Notes: generated by a model not told the origin, from the sequence alone. DNA of 64,000 nucleotides from DTWD01 sp963662965 (GCA_963662965.1 OY759970.1:4092001-4156000), one strand, 5' to 3'. Counted from the stretch's first letter, positions 33,064 through 42,709 are shown. Numbers and translations: made by a program.

Positions 33064-34191
33064 ATGCGGTCTGTCAAATCTGTGGGCGCACTACTCCTGG
33101 TCGGCTTCTTCGCGGCGTCGGTGGCGTCTCAAGATCTTGGTCCGATCGGACCGAGTCCGTATGACATCGTCGAAGGGTGGCACAAGCCGTTTGCCGCGGA
33201 AGGCTTTGCCTTCGGTGGTAATTCAGGGGTCTTCGCCGAGTCTCCCGATCGCATCTTCATCTCCCAGCGTGGGGAGACGCGATTGCCCAACCCTCTTCCG
33301 TCGGAGTTCGCCGGCTACGTTGGGTCGATCGGCATCAACGCGTTGCGTGATACCGAGCTCCGGACCTGGCAAAACTGTCTCATGGTGGTCGATGGTGATG
33401 GCAACCTGATTGAAGTGTGGGACCAGTGGGACCACCTCTGCGACGACTCCGACGGTCCCGGGCCGCATCGCATTCGCATCAGTCCTTACGACCCCGCACG
33501 CCGCGTGTGGGTGATCAACGAGACGCGGCATCAGATTTTCGTCTTCTCCAACGATGGTCGCGAACTGCTCCTGACGCTGGGCGAGAAGAACGTCGGGGGG
33601 AGTGACGAGACGCATTTCGGCCGGCCACAAGACGTGGCGTTCTTGCCCGACGGGCGGGTCTTGGTGGCGGACGGGCTCGACAACCACCGCGTCATCATCA
33701 TGGATGGCCAGGGCCACTACCTGTCGGAGTTTGGAGAATTCGGAGAGGGCCCCGGTCAGTTCAACGGTATCCATGCGCTGGGGATTGGCCCCGACGGGTT
33801 GATCTTCGCCCTCGACCGCGCCAACGGCCGCGTGCAAGTGTTCAGGCTGTCACGCGAGGCATCCGGGGACTATCACCCGGAGATCGATCACATCGATACC
33901 TGGCCCGGCTTCGGTCTGCCGCTCGATCTCATCGTCAACGAGGACCACGTCTGGGTGTCTGATCTCCGGCCGCTCAAGATGGTGAAGCTCGATTTCGACG
34001 GGAATCGCCTATACACCTGGAATGTGTTGAACGACGCGCCGACCGGATTCCTCGAGGTCCATACCTTCTCGGTCGACTCCGAGGGCAATATGTACGGCGG
34101 CGACAACCAGCATGGACGTACGCAAAAGTTCGTCCCGAAGGTAGACGCGGACCCGGAGCAGATCATCGGCCCGCCGTTCGTCGACCGATGA
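33064..34191 (+). CDS. Secreted NHL-repeat (six-bladed propeller) protein
   Basis: 375 residues from ATG 33064 (CGGAGG upstream); the 10 codons before it are dispensable. Signal peptide ends at ASVASQ. NHL repeats: RIFISQRGETRLPNPLP, RVWVINETRHQIFVFSNDG, FGRPQDVAFLPDGRVLVADG, RVIIMDGQGHYLSEFGEFG, GPGQFNGIHALGIGPDGLIF, and SVDSEGNMYGGDNQHGRTQK. This resembles peptidyl-alpha-hydroxyglycine amidating lyase-like propellers, but such repeats also occur in binding proteins, so no reaction is claimed. Repeat R3 begins 13 bp after its stop. Confidence 0.8.
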   Translation: MRSVKSVGALLLVGFFAASVASQDLGPIGPSPYDIVEGWHKPFAAEGFAFGGNSGVFAESPDRIFISQRGETRLPNPLPSEFAGYVGSIGINALRDTELRTWQNCLMVVDGDGNLIEVWDQWDHLCDDSDGPGPHRIRISPYDPARRVWVINETRHQIFVFSNDGRELLLTLGEKNVGGSDETHFGRPQDVAFLPDGRVLVADGLDNHRVIIMDGQGHYLSEFGEFGEGPGQFNGIHALGIGPDGLIFALDRANGRVQVFRLSREASGDYHPEIDHIDTWPGFGLPLDLIVNEDHVWVSDLRPLKMVKLDFDGNRLYTWNVLNDAPTGFLEVHTFSVDSEGNMYGGDNQHGRTQKFVPKVDADPEQIIGPPFVDR

Positions 34192-34203
34192 CACTCAGGT
34201 ACA

Positions 34204-34382
34204 CCTAGAGCGTCTTGCACGTTCGTGTCGCGGCTCAATGGCCGATGACCCGCGTGCGAACGGTCCCGCCCGTCAAGCGCCCGACCGCTCACGTCCCTCA
34301 GAAACCAGCTCGCTCGCCGATACCGTGCCGAACCTGCTCCGAGCCGATCCGACCGCGACACGCAGGTACAAAACGCTCTAGG
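34204..34382. mobile_element. Dispersed repeat copy R3, 179 bp with inverted right ends
   Basis: Left end CCTAGAGCGTCTTGCACG with GTTCGTGTCGCGG and right end CCGCGACACGCAGGTACAAA with ACGCTCTAGG are inverted copies of each other over about 30 bp, so this copy carries two right ends of the R1 family facing outwards. The interior (CTCGCTCGCCGATACCGTGC, CGAACCTGCTCCGAGCCGAT) matches the right third of R4. It has the look of a MITE. It directly abuts the broken 3' end of the VWA gene. Confidence 0.72.
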
Positions 34383-34814
34383 GGCCGAGCCTGAAGGCGA
34401 GCAGGACGTTGCCAGGCAGCTGCCCAAACATCCCGGCTGCCGGGCGAGGGTGAGAATCGACAGAACCTGGTTCTCGGGCAGCGCCTGGAGCATCGCCGTC
34501 AGTCCGTCCCGGAAGTGGGTCAACCGGTTGTTCATCACGTCGCCGTTGTCGACCAGGATCATGAGCTTTATCGGGAAATTCGCGAGCCGCACCTCGACGA
34601 GCGGCCGTTCGACGCCGTCTTCGCGCACGGTGTTCTCCTCGGGGCCGAGGTCGGTGACGGCGGCCCCGAGCATGTCAACGACCCGGAGGTAGAGTCGTTG
34701 GGCTCGCGCCTCAGCTGGCGCGAGGGTGAGGAGGAGGCCCAGCAGTGCTACGGCCACGCACCGGCGTCGTCGTTGCCCTCGGCGCCATCTCTCTTGGACG
34801 GCGAATGCGCTCAT
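34383..34814 (-). pseudogene. VWA-domain secreted protein, 3' end lost at repeat R3
   Basis: Start ATG at 34812-34814; signal peptide CVAVALLGLLLTLAPAEARA; then LYLRVVDMLGAAVTDLGPEE, EVRLANFPIKLMILVDNGDV, LTAMLQALPENQVLSILTLA. This is the opening of a VWA domain as found in acidobacterial secreted VWFA-like proteins, with VDNGD at the usual DxSxS metal site. About 140 residues after the start the sequence runs into repeat R3 and the rest (expected 150 or more residues) is gone. The open frame continuing through R3 into the NHL gene is only antisense. Confidence 0.7.
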
Positions 34815-34855
34815 TCTATCGGCAATCCAGGTGTCGTTGGACCGCGTGACCTGCT

Positions 34856-34861
34856 TATAAT
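34856..34861 (+). promoter_or_regulatory. TATAAT -10 element for the MBL gene at 34937
   Basis: GACCTGCTTATAATCGGCG, 75 bp before the start at 34937, nearly the same as the element before 33064 (GTAACCTGCCTATAATTCGGC). Confidence 0.5.
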
Positions 34862-34936
34862 CGGCGTGTTCCGATCGACTACGCGATACCGACGTTGATG
34901 GTCAGGTGCCACGGGCTCCGACCCAAGGAGTGGAGC

Positions 34937-35995
34937 ATGTCGAAATCAGTCGTGCGTTGGATGTGGCTCATCGGCCTGTTGTGCATCCCCGTTCAAACCA
35001 CCTCGGCGCAGTCACGGACCTTTGACATCTACTGGGTGGACGTCGAGGGGGGCGCCGCCACGTTGGTCGTGTCGCCCACCGGCGAATCGCTCCTGGTCGA
35101 CACCGGTTTCCCAACGGACGACGACCGGGACGCGAAGCGTATCTTTGCGGCGACCCAGGAGGCCGGCCTGACTAAGATCGACTACTTGGTCATCACGCAC
35201 TACCACCGGGATCACGTGGGTGGGCTTCAAGCGCTGGCCCGGATGATCCCGATCGAGCAATGCCTCGACCATGGGACCAACACGGAAGAGAGCAATCAGC
35301 AATGGGTCGACGCGTACCTCAGCGTGTGCGGAGACAAGAGATCCGCCGTCGAGGCGGGCGAGCAGATCCCGTTCGGCGGCGTCGAGGTTAATGTCATCGC
35401 GTCTGATGGTCGGCTCATCACGACGCCCGTCAACAGTGGCGGACCCAACACGCTGTGTGCGACGGCCGAGCTAAAGCCGCAGGCCAGCCCGGAGAATCAG
35501 CGGAGCGTCGGGGCGCTCTTCACGTATGGCCGGTTCACCTTTCTCGACCTGGGAGATTTCAACTGGGCCAAAGAGGTCGAGCTGTCGTGTCCCATCAACC
35601 AGGTGGGCGAGGTCACGCTCTATCAGACGAGTCGCCACGGGGCGTTTGACGACGCCGGCTCGCCGACGCACCTCTACGCGATGAAGCCACAGGTCGTCGT
35701 CGTGAACAACGGTCCGCGGAAAGGACTGGGAGGGACTTCGCCCGGCTTTGACGAGGTCTCGACCGCGCACTACGACCGGATCGCGGAGAGTCCGGGCATC
35801 GAGGGAATTTGGCAGGGTCACCGTTCGCTGCTCGATCCGGATCCCGCCCACAACACGGCGGACGACATGATCGCGAACCTGGAAGACACGGAGGAGTGCG
35901 CCGGCCATTGGATTCGGGCGTCGGTCGGTGGGGACGGCACGTTCACCGTCACGAACGGCCGCAACGGGTTCAGCCGCACCTACACGGCGCGCTGA
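34937..35995 (+). CDS. Secreted ComEC-like MBL-fold hydrolase (paralogue of 17372)
   Basis: 352 residues from ATG 34937 (AAGGAG 6 bp upstream). Signal peptide ending TTSAQS. FDIYWVDVEGGAATLVVSPT, SLLVDTGFPTDDDRDAKRI, zinc motif THYHRDHVGGLQA, CLDHGTNTEESNQQ, FLDLGDFNWAKEVELSCP, then QTSRHGAFDD, where the paralogue has SHHG. The C-terminal tail DGTFTVTNGRNGFSRTYTAR matches that of the 17372 protein. Duplicated secreted hydrolases of unknown substrate. Confidence 0.82.
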   Translation: MSKSVVRWMWLIGLLCIPVQTTSAQSRTFDIYWVDVEGGAATLVVSPTGESLLVDTGFPTDDDRDAKRIFAATQEAGLTKIDYLVITHYHRDHVGGLQALARMIPIEQCLDHGTNTEESNQQWVDAYLSVCGDKRSAVEAGEQIPFGGVEVNVIASDGRLITTPVNSGGPNTLCATAELKPQASPENQRSVGALFTYGRFTFLDLGDFNWAKEVELSCPINQVGEVTLYQTSRHGAFDDAGSPTHLYAMKPQVVVVNNGPRKGLGGTSPGFDEVSTAHYDRIAESPGIEGIWQGHRSLLDPDPAHNTADDMIANLEDTEECAGHWIRASVGGDGTFTVTNGRNGFSRTYTAR

Positions 35996-36034
35996 GCCCG
36001 CCCCGGGATCCCGAGATGACAGATGGGGTAACGC

Positions 36035-36487
36035 ATGGCTGAAAGACCGACTGATATTCCGCCGGGCACCCGTGCTCCGGGCTACGTGCGCGCCCCCGCT
36101 CACCGAGTGGCATTCGCCCCCTTTCACGCGCGTGTCACCATCCAGGCCGAGGGGACGCAGATTGCCGCCACGGCCGACGTCGTGGCGGTGGAAGAGAACG
36201 GCTATCCGCCCCGGTACTACCTGACTCGAGACGGGGTCGACATGGGGTGCTTGGAGAAGACCGAGAAGACGACCTATTGTCCGTTCAAGGGGCTCGCCAC
36301 CTACTACGTGATCCGGGGGACGTGGGGCGAGATCCGCGATGCGGTCTGGAGCTACGAGCAGCCGTACCGCGAGGCCGATCTCGTACGTGACCGCCTCGCG
36401 TTTGATGCCGCTCGGGTGGACGAGGTGGTAGAGAGGGCAACGTTGGGGGCGAACGACAATGACGATGAAAATCCGTCCGGTGAGTAG
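36035..36487 (+). CDS. DUF427-domain protein
   Basis: 150 residues. ARVTIQAEGTQIAATADVVA, VEENGYPPRYYLTRDGVDMG, KTEKTTYCPFKGLATYYVIR and AVWSYEQPYREADLVRDRLA are the conserved blocks of DUF427, a small beta-rich domain with an invariant CPFKG. Function unknown in general. Its stop overlaps the start of the deacetylase gene by 29 bp, so the two are probably co-transcribed. Confidence 0.83.
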   Translation: MAERPTDIPPGTRAPGYVRAPAHRVAFAPFHARVTIQAEGTQIAATADVVAVEENGYPPRYYLTRDGVDMGCLEKTEKTTYCPFKGLATYYVIRGTWGEIRDAVWSYEQPYREADLVRDRLAFDAARVDEVVERATLGANDNDDENPSGE

Positions 36488-37430
36488 GGCCGCGGCGATC
36501 GTCCTCGTCGGGTGGGCGGCGGCGACGCCGGCCTTGGCCCAGACCGACCAGCCGGGGATCTACCTCGACCTCGACGAGATCAAGGCCATCGCCAACCGTG
36601 TGCGCGCGGGGCGCAGCCTCCAGCCCGACACGTGGCCGAACGGCGCGCGGGTCGCGGTCGCGATCTCGTTCGATGTCGACAACGACACCATCGCCATCGC
36701 GCGCAGCGAGGCACCGTCGATCGGCGAGATGTCGCAGGGTGAGTACGGCGCTCGCGTCGGTCTGCGGCGCGTCGTCGAGTTGATGGACCGGCACGAGCTT
36801 CCGGCGTCGTTTTTCATCCCGGCGGTGAGCCTGGTGCTGCGACCCGACATGGTGGAGGTCATCCAGGCGTCGGGCCGACACGAGTTCGGCGTGCACGGCT
36901 GGATACACGAGCTCAACACCGAGCTCACCGCGGAAACCGAGCGCGAGCTGGTGACCCGCGCCCTCGGGTATCTGACCGAGGCGACCGGGACACGCCCGGT
37001 CGGCTACCGCGCCCCGTCCTGGAACTTCAGCCCGCACACGCTCGATATCATCAAGGGTCTCGGCTTCCTCTACGATAGCTCGTTGATGGCCGACGACCGG
37101 CCCTACGAGCTGATGCAAGACGGTGAGGCGACCGGTATCGTCGAGCTGCCGGTCGAGTGGATCCTCGATGACGCGCCGCTCATGAACCCGCGCGGCGAGC
37201 GCTATACGTCACCACGGGAGCTGCTTCGCGTCTACATCGACGAGTTCGACAAGGCGTACGAGGAGGGGACGATGTTTCTGCTGACCACCCACCCGCACAT
37301 CATCGGGCACCGGTCACGCATCGTCATCCTCGAGGAGCTCATCGATCACATCCAGGCGAGGGGCGATGTCTGGTTCGCGACCCACCAGCAGATCGCGGAG
37401 TACGTGAAGACGCAGGCCGGGCAACCATGA
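36459..37430 (+). CDS. Secreted polysaccharide deacetylase (NodB-like)
   Basis: 323 residues; signal peptide ending TPALAQ. Carbohydrate esterase 4 type: VAVAISFDVDNDTIAIARSE (Asp pair), LPASFFIPAVS, HEFGVHGWIHELNTEL (HxxxH zinc ligands), RPVGYRAPSWNFSPHTLDII, GTMFLLTTHPHIIGHRSR. The SFDVDND/HGWIHE arrangement is typical of the peptidoglycan/allantoinase-like PuuE branch as well as chitin deacetylases, so the substrate (glycan or purine ring) is open. ATGA overlap couples it to the cyclase gene. Confidence 0.84.
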   Translation: MTMKIRPVSRAAAIVLVGWAAATPALAQTDQPGIYLDLDEIKAIANRVRAGRSLQPDTWPNGARVAVAISFDVDNDTIAIARSEAPSIGEMSQGEYGARVGLRRVVELMDRHELPASFFIPAVSLVLRPDMVEVIQASGRHEFGVHGWIHELNTELTAETERELVTRALGYLTEATGTRPVGYRAPSWNFSPHTLDIIKGLGFLYDSSLMADDRPYELMQDGEATGIVELPVEWILDDAPLMNPRGERYTSPRELLRVYIDEFDKAYEEGTMFLLTTHPHIIGHRSRIVILEELIDHIQARGDVWFATHQQIAEYVKTQAGQP

Positions 37431-38449
37431 CGACGAGGGTGGGTCGGACGCGCATGGCCATCGTCGGAGTCGTGGTCGCGACCGTCGGATCGGGATGCCT
37501 CCTGCAGGACCGTGGGGCCGCTGGTCGCATGCGAGAGGTGACGAAGGCCGACGTCGAGCGGTGGAAACTAGAGTTGACGAACTGGGGTCGGTGGGGCCGA
37601 GACGACGAGCGTGGAACGCTGAACCTGATCACGTCAGAGAAACGGACGCAGGCCGCCTCGCTCGTGCGTGATGGGATCTCCGTCTCCCTCGCACGCGACG
37701 CCGAGACCGAGGAGGCGGTCGACAATCCGCGTCCCTACCAGGTCACTCCCCTCGGGATCAGCGCCGACGAGATTCGGGTCTCGTACCACGGCTTCATCCA
37801 TACGCACCTCGACTTCTTGAACCACAACTTCATTGGCGACGGCGTGACGTACAACGGCTACCAGCCGGATCCCACGGTGGTCGCCCGGGAGGGCGGGCAC
37901 TCGAGGAACACCGTCCACAACGCCAAGCGTGGCATCTTCACACGCGGGATTCTGATCGACATGGCCCGGTTCAAGAACGTCCCCTATCTGGAACCGGGCA
38001 CACCGATCTATATCGAGGACCTCGAAGCCTGGGAAGCAGAGATGGGGTTGACGGTGTCCCCCGGCGACGCGGTCTTCATCCGCACCGGGCGCTGGGCCCG
38101 ACGGGCGGACGTCGGGCCGTGGGATATCGCCAACGAGGCGGCTGGGCTCCATGCGTCGGTCATCCCCTGGCTGAGACAGCGTGACATCGCCCTTCTGGGA
38201 GGGGAGGCGCCACAAGACGTCGCGCCGGCGGGCATCGATCCCGCCGTCACCGAGAGCGACGACCTCGGTCCGCGGCCGCTGCACCGGTTTGCGCTGATCT
38301 ACTTGGGAATGCCGCTGTTTGACAACGTTGATCTCGAGGCACTGGGGGAAGCCGCCGCCGCGCGAAATCGGTGGGAGTTTCTGCTGACCGCGGCGCCACT
38401 GCCGACGCGGGGCACCGGTTCACCCATCAATCCGATTGCCACCTTCTAA
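37427..38449 (+). CDS. Cyclase-family (kynurenine-formamidase-like) lipoprotein
   Basis: 340 residues; lipoprotein leader ATVGSGCLLQD. The cyclase signature appears as FIHTHLDFLNHNFIGDG (metal-binding HTHLD), with GIFTRGILIDMARFKN, GDAVFIRTGRWARR and LHASVIPWLRQRDIALLGGE. Such metal-dependent hydrolases open amides or cyclic anhydrides (e.g. N-formylkynurenine). Here it follows a deacetylase by 4-bp overlap and precedes an amidase, so a catabolic route for an N-containing ring compound is possible but unproven. Confidence 0.83.
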   Translation: MTTRVGRTRMAIVGVVVATVGSGCLLQDRGAAGRMREVTKADVERWKLELTNWGRWGRDDERGTLNLITSEKRTQAASLVRDGISVSLARDAETEEAVDNPRPYQVTPLGISADEIRVSYHGFIHTHLDFLNHNFIGDGVTYNGYQPDPTVVAREGGHSRNTVHNAKRGIFTRGILIDMARFKNVPYLEPGTPIYIEDLEAWEAEMGLTVSPGDAVFIRTGRWARRADVGPWDIANEAAGLHASVIPWLRQRDIALLGGEAPQDVAPAGIDPAVTESDDLGPRPLHRFALIYLGMPLFDNVDLEALGEAAAARNRWEFLLTAAPLPTRGTGSPINPIATF

Positions 38450-38502
38450 GGCCGGCTATGGCCTTGACCATCGGTGACCGTCTTGGGCACGCGGGAGGAC
38501 AT

Positions 38503-40071
38503 GTGAGACGTATTACGTCGGCGGTGGCGCTCGCGGCTGTCCTACTGGTCTCCAGTATCGCCAGCGCACAGAGCTTCCGGTTACTCGAAGCGACGATCGC
38601 GGACGTGCAAGCCGCCCTCGCCTCAGAGCAGATCACCTGCCGTGAGCTGGTGCAACGGTACCTCGACCGGATCGAGGCGTACGACGCGGCCGGTCCGGCG
38701 CTGAACGCCATCCAGCACGTGAACCCCGACGCGTTGCGGGCGGCCGAGTCGCTCGACGCGGCCTTCGACCAATCAGGACCCGTCGGCCCGCTGCACTGTG
38801 TCCCGGTGCTCCTCAAAGACCAGGTCGAGACTCGTGACATGCCGACCACCTACGGCTCGGCGCTGTTCGACGGGTTCGTGTCCGGGCGTGACGCCACCAT
38901 CGTCGTCCGGATGCAGGAGGCGGGCGCGATCATCCTGGCCAAGACGAACATGGGCGAGTTCGCGTCTCGTTACGTCGGCTCCGCGTTCGGCGCCATCAGG
39001 AACGCCTACGACCCGACGCGCAACCCGAGCGGCTCATCGGGCGGCACCGGCGCGGGCATTGCCGCCAACTTCGGGATGGTCGGTATCGGCGAGGACACCG
39101 GCGGCTCCATCCGCGGCCCGTCGGCGGTCCACAGCCTCGTCGGCCTGCGACCGAGCGTGCCGCTGGTCAGCCGGCACGGGATGATGCCGGCCAACCCGTC
39201 CAGTGACACGCTGGGACCGATGACCCGCACCGTCACGGACGCGGCCATACTGCTCGATGTCATCGCCGGCTATGACCCCCACGACCCGGTCACGGCATAC
39301 GCCGCGGGCCAGGTGCCCGACTCGTATGCCGCCGGTCTCGACGCGGATGGCCTGCGGGGCGCGCGCATCGGCGTGATCCGTGAATCGATGGACCCGAAGA
39401 CCGATGCGGAGTCCGACGACTACCGACAGGTGCGGGCGGTGATCGACCAGGCGATTGCCGATCTCCGGTCGCGGGGCGCCGTCGTCGTCGACTCCGTGGC
39501 GGTTCCCAGCCTCGATTCGGTGCAGCGGACCTACGTCGCCAACAACTTCGAGACCGAACAGGCGATGAACGCGTATCTGGCGGAGCAGGCCGACGCCCCC
39601 ATCACGACGGTCCGGGACATCCTCCTCTCCGGCATCGTCACGCCCTGGCGAGCGAAAGGGCTGATGGACGTCGTGGGGAAGTCGACAGATGACCATGAGT
39701 ATCTGTCGATCCTCATGGCCCGGGAGCGGCTGAGGAGAGGCGTCCTGACTGTCATGGCCGACAGCGAGCTCGACGCGCTGATCTACGCGACATTCGATCA
39801 CCAGACGACGACGATCGCGCCCGACGTCCTCACGAACGCGAACACCGAGGACGCCTATGCCCTCGGCAACAATCGGTACCTGAGCCCGGTCATCGGCTTT
39901 CCGGCGTTGACGGTGCCGGCCGGGTTCACCGGCGCCGGGCTACCGGTCGGCCTCGAGTTCCTCGGGAGGCCGTTCACCGAGGCGATGCTGCTGAGGCTCG
40001 GCTATGCCTACGAGCAGGCGACGCATCGCCGCGAGCCGCCCGCGACGACGCCCGCGTTGGACCAGCCTTGA
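38503..40071 (+). CDS. Secreted amidase (amidase signature family)
   Basis: About 522 residues from the GTG at 38503, favoured over the ATG at 38458 because GGGAGG lies 5 bp upstream and the protein then starts with a clean signal (RRITSAVALAAVLLVSSIAS). Ser-Ser-Lys triad region: VPVLLKDQVETRDMPTTYGS (Lys), NPSGSSGGTGAGIAANFGMV (first Ser), GIGEDTGGSIRGPSAVHSLV (nucleophile region). The C-terminus GFPALTVPAGFTGAGLPVGLEF is standard. Hydrolyses an amide bond outside the cytoplasm; substrate unknown. Confidence 0.87.
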   Translation: MRRITSAVALAAVLLVSSIASAQSFRLLEATIADVQAALASEQITCRELVQRYLDRIEAYDAAGPALNAIQHVNPDALRAAESLDAAFDQSGPVGPLHCVPVLLKDQVETRDMPTTYGSALFDGFVSGRDATIVVRMQEAGAIILAKTNMGEFASRYVGSAFGAIRNAYDPTRNPSGSSGGTGAGIAANFGMVGIGEDTGGSIRGPSAVHSLVGLRPSVPLVSRHGMMPANPSSDTLGPMTRTVTDAAILLDVIAGYDPHDPVTAYAAGQVPDSYAAGLDADGLRGARIGVIRESMDPKTDAESDDYRQVRAVIDQAIADLRSRGAVVVDSVAVPSLDSVQRTYVANNFETEQAMNAYLAEQADAPITTVRDILLSGIVTPWRAKGLMDVVGKSTDDHEYLSILMARERLRRGVLTVMADSELDALIYATFDHQTTTIAPDVLTNANTEDAYALGNNRYLSPVIGFPALTVPAGFTGAGLPVGLEFLGRPFTEAMLLRLGYAYEQATHRREPPATTPALDQP

Positions 40072-40110
40072 GGGGAGGCGCGGCCATATGCGGATCGGCG
40101 GCGCGGCTGC

Positions 40111-41069
40111 TTGACCGCCCTGTGGACCGCGACCCTCGGCTCGACGGTGCTGTTCTCGCAGGCCGTCTTTGAAAATCTGCAAGTGCTCGCTCCCGACACC
40201 TCGCGGTCGGAGCTCAATCGCATGATGCTTGAGAATCTGGACGGGCTCGGCTTGCCGCGGCAGCAGAATGAAGGTTGTCTATTCTGTCACGTCGGGGACA
40301 TGGAAGCGCCGACCGAGACGTGGGATTTCGCCTCCGATGAGAAGGTTGCGAAACGCAAGGCGCGCGTCATGATGGCGATGGTTCAGGACATCAACCAGCG
40401 GCACCTTGAGCAACTGGTTGACCGTCTCGCGCCGCGTCTCTCGGTGACGTGCGTGACCTGCCACGCGGGGCGCACGGATCCGCGCCCGCTCCCGGACGTG
40501 TTGTGGGCGGCCTATCAGGCCGGTGGTATCACGGTCGCCGTGGATCGCTATCGCGAGTTGTGGAACCGGTACTTCGGGAGCGACGCGTATGACTTCCGGG
40601 TGGGCGTCCTCCGGCAACTCTCGCTCCGTCTCGTGGAGGCCGGTGCCTACACCGACGCCTTGGCGATGGCCGACGCCAACGTGGAGTCGTACCCGGACTC
40701 GCCGGTCGCGCGACAGTCTCGCCTGTTGATTCTGTTGGAGCAGGCCGTGAACGCCGGTGGTGCGGCGGCCGCACTCACCGCATTCGACCGGATGCGGCAG
40801 TCCGACGAGGACGCCGTCATTTCCTTGAGCCTGCTCGACGCGTTGGGCTGGCGCTTGTCGCGTCGCGACCAGACCGCCGAGGCGCTCCGGGTGTTCGAGC
40901 GGAACGTGTCGCTGTTTCCGGATGACTGGAGAGTTTGGCCGATGCGCTCTGGTTCAGCGGCGACCGCGTCCGACCGCTCGAGATGTTCTCGCAGTGGTTG
41001 ACGCGACGCCCGAACCACGCGATGGCGCGACGACGGTTGGCGAACCTGACGGAGGAGGCCGGTCGATAG
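40111..41069 (+). pseudogene. Reaction-centre-type (CytoC_RC) di-heme cytochrome with TPR tail, frameshifted
   Basis: TTG start gives a short leader; an ATG at 40089 would encode RIGGAAA and then join if one base were added. Two heme sites, CLFCHV and CVTCHAGR, with the spacing and intervening ASDEKVAKRKARVMMAMVQD, INQRHLEQL of the CytoC_RC family used in acidobacterial respiratory chains. Then RYRELWNRYFGSDAYDFRVG and TPR-like helices. Near 40928 a one-base shift moves the frame; the other frame continues ESLADALWFSGDRVRPLEMF, SQWLTRRPNHAMARRRLANL to TAG at 41067. The heme domain itself is intact. Confidence 0.7.
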
Positions 41070-41070
41070 C

Positions 41071-41190
41071 ATGTCCCTGACCGTCGGCTCCCCTCTCGGC
41101 CACTACGACGTCGCCGCCAAGATCGGTGAAGGCGGCATGGGTGGTTCCATAGCGACGATATTCCCGACTATTTCATCGTCGGCATGGTGA
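41071..41190 (+). pseudogene. Ser/Thr protein kinase stub (first 24 residues only)
   Basis: ATG with GGAGGAGG upstream. SLTVGSPLGHYDVAAKIGEG then GMG is the standard start of bacterial Hanks-type kinases including the glycine-rich loop (GEGGMG). At about 41142 the homology ends abruptly and the frame closes at TGA 41190. The remaining 250 or more residues are missing; the adjacent sequence is the 3' end of the aldehyde dehydrogenase gene on the other strand. Confidence 0.72.
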
Positions 41191-42676
41191 GACTGACTGT
41201 TTCCGGTGCGTCCGGCCATCGCTTCGTAATGACCTTGGTTCGCGTGTAGAACTTCACCCCCTCGACGCCGTGGACATGGAGGTCACCGAACAGTGAATCC
41301 TTCCATCCACCGAACGAAAAGAATGCCATCGGCACCGGAATCGGCACGTTGATCCCGACCATGCCCACCTCGATCTCATGCTCGAACCGGCGTGCCGCGG
41401 CCCCGGATCGCGTGAAGACGGCCGTGCCGTTACCATACGGGTTCCGATTGACCAACTCGATCGCTTCGCTGAACGTATTCGCACGGACGACGACCAGTAC
41501 CGGGCCAAAGATCTCATCCCGGTGGATCGTCATGTCTGGCGTGACGTGGTCGAACAACGTCGGTCCCAGGAAGTACCCGCCGTCGCCGCCATCGATAACA
41601 ACGTTCCGACCGTCGACCACCAGCGTGGCCCCCTCACTGGCGCCGATGTCGATGTAATTCGTCACGCGCTTCAAGTGATCACTCGTGACCAGTGGTCCCA
41701 TCTCGACTCCGGGACGGTCACCGGGACCGACCGCCAGCGCCGAGGCTCGCTCCTTGAGCTTCTGGACCAGCGTGTCGCCCGCTTCGCCCACGGCGACGAC
41801 CGCCGAGATGGCCATGCAGCGTTCGCCGGCCGAGCCGTAGGCCGCTCCGATCAGCGCATCGGCGGCCCCGTCCAGGTCGGCATCAGGGAGGACGACGGCG
41901 TGGTTCTTCGCTCCACCGAGCGCCTGGACGCGCTTGCCCGCATTCGTCGCGGTGTCATAGACGTAGCGAGCGACCGGAGTCGACCCGACGAACGAGACCG
42001 CCGCGACGTCGGGATGCACGAGCAGTGCGTCGACGGTTTCCTTGTCGCCGTGCACGATGTTCAGGACGCCGTCCGGTAATCCCGCGTCCTGGAAGAGCCG
42101 CGCCAGCAGCATGCTGGCCGAGGGATCTTTTTCCGACGGTTTAAGTACGAACGTGTTGCCACACGCGAGGGCCACCGGGACCATCCACATCGGCACCATG
42201 ACCGGGAAGTTGAATGGCGTAATGCCGGCGCACACCCCGAGCGGTTGCTTCAAGGTGTGTGAGTCGATCCCGGTCCCGACGTTGTCAGCGTGCTCACCTT
42301 TCAGCAGATGCGGGATACCAGTGGCGAACTCAATCACCTCGAGGCCCCGCTGGGTGGAGCCGAGCGCGTCTGGCAGCGTCTTGCCGTGCTCGATGGTGAT
42401 GAGTTGTGCGAGCTCCTCTTTATGCTGGTCGACGAGATCTCGAGCCTTCATCAGGATACGCGCGCGCCGGAGCGGTGAGGTCGAGCGCCACGCGGGCCAC
42501 GCGGCACGGGCGGCGTCGACCGCAAGACCGACATCCTCGGGAGTGGCGAACGGCACCCGCCGCACCACTTCGCCCGTCGCCGAGTTGGTGACCTGACCGT
42601 GCCGGGACCCCGACGAAGCGGTTTCCCGGCCGTTGATCCAAAACGGAACCGTGGATACCGAAGTTGCTGTCGTCAT
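41168..42676 (-). CDS. mmsA: CoA-acylating methylmalonate-semialdehyde-type dehydrogenase
   Basis: 502 residues, cytoplasmic, strong GAGGAG before ATG. Aldehyde dehydrogenase motifs: [100 protein letters not shown] (catalytic Cys in GERC). The [14 protein letters not shown] and [20 protein letters not shown] blocks are diagnostic of the MmsA/IolA group, which makes acyl-CoA from (methyl)malonate semialdehyde in valine or inositol breakdown. It is 33 bp downstream of a GMC oxidoreductase gene in the same direction, giving an alcohol-to-acid pair. Confidence 0.9.
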   Translation of the reverse strand: MTTATSVSTVPFWINGRETASSGSRHGQVTNSATGEVVRRVPFATPEDVGLAVDAARAAWPAWRSTSPLRRARILMKARDLVDQHKEELAQLITIEHGKTLPDALGSTQRGLEVIEFATGIPHLLKGEHADNVGTGIDSHTLKQPLGVCAGITPFNFPVMVPMWMVPVALACGNTFVLKPSEKDPSASMLLARLFQDAGLPDGVLNIVHGDKETVDALLVHPDVAAVSFVGSTPVARYVYDTATNAGKRVQALGGAKNHAVVLPDADLDGAADALIGAAYGSAGERCMAISAVVAVGEAGDTLVQKLKERASALAVGPGDRPGVEMGPLVTSDHLKRVTNYIDIGASEGATLVVDGRNVVIDGGDGGYFLGPTLFDHVTPDMTIHRDEIFGPVLVVVRANTFSEAIELVNRNPYGNGTAVFTRSGAAARRFEHEIEVGMVGINVPIPVPMAFFSFGGWKDSLFGDLHVHGVEGVKFYTRTKVITKRWPDAPETVSLTMPTMK

Positions 42677-42709
42677 TGACTCTCCTCGCGCGCCGTCTTT
42701 CAGCGTGCG

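Noticed and set aside
15238..35995. Segmental duplication carrying racemase-like plus MBL genes together
   Set aside because: The two racemase-like genes are followed by different neighbours and lie at different distances from the MBL paralogues, so only the single genes are duplicated.
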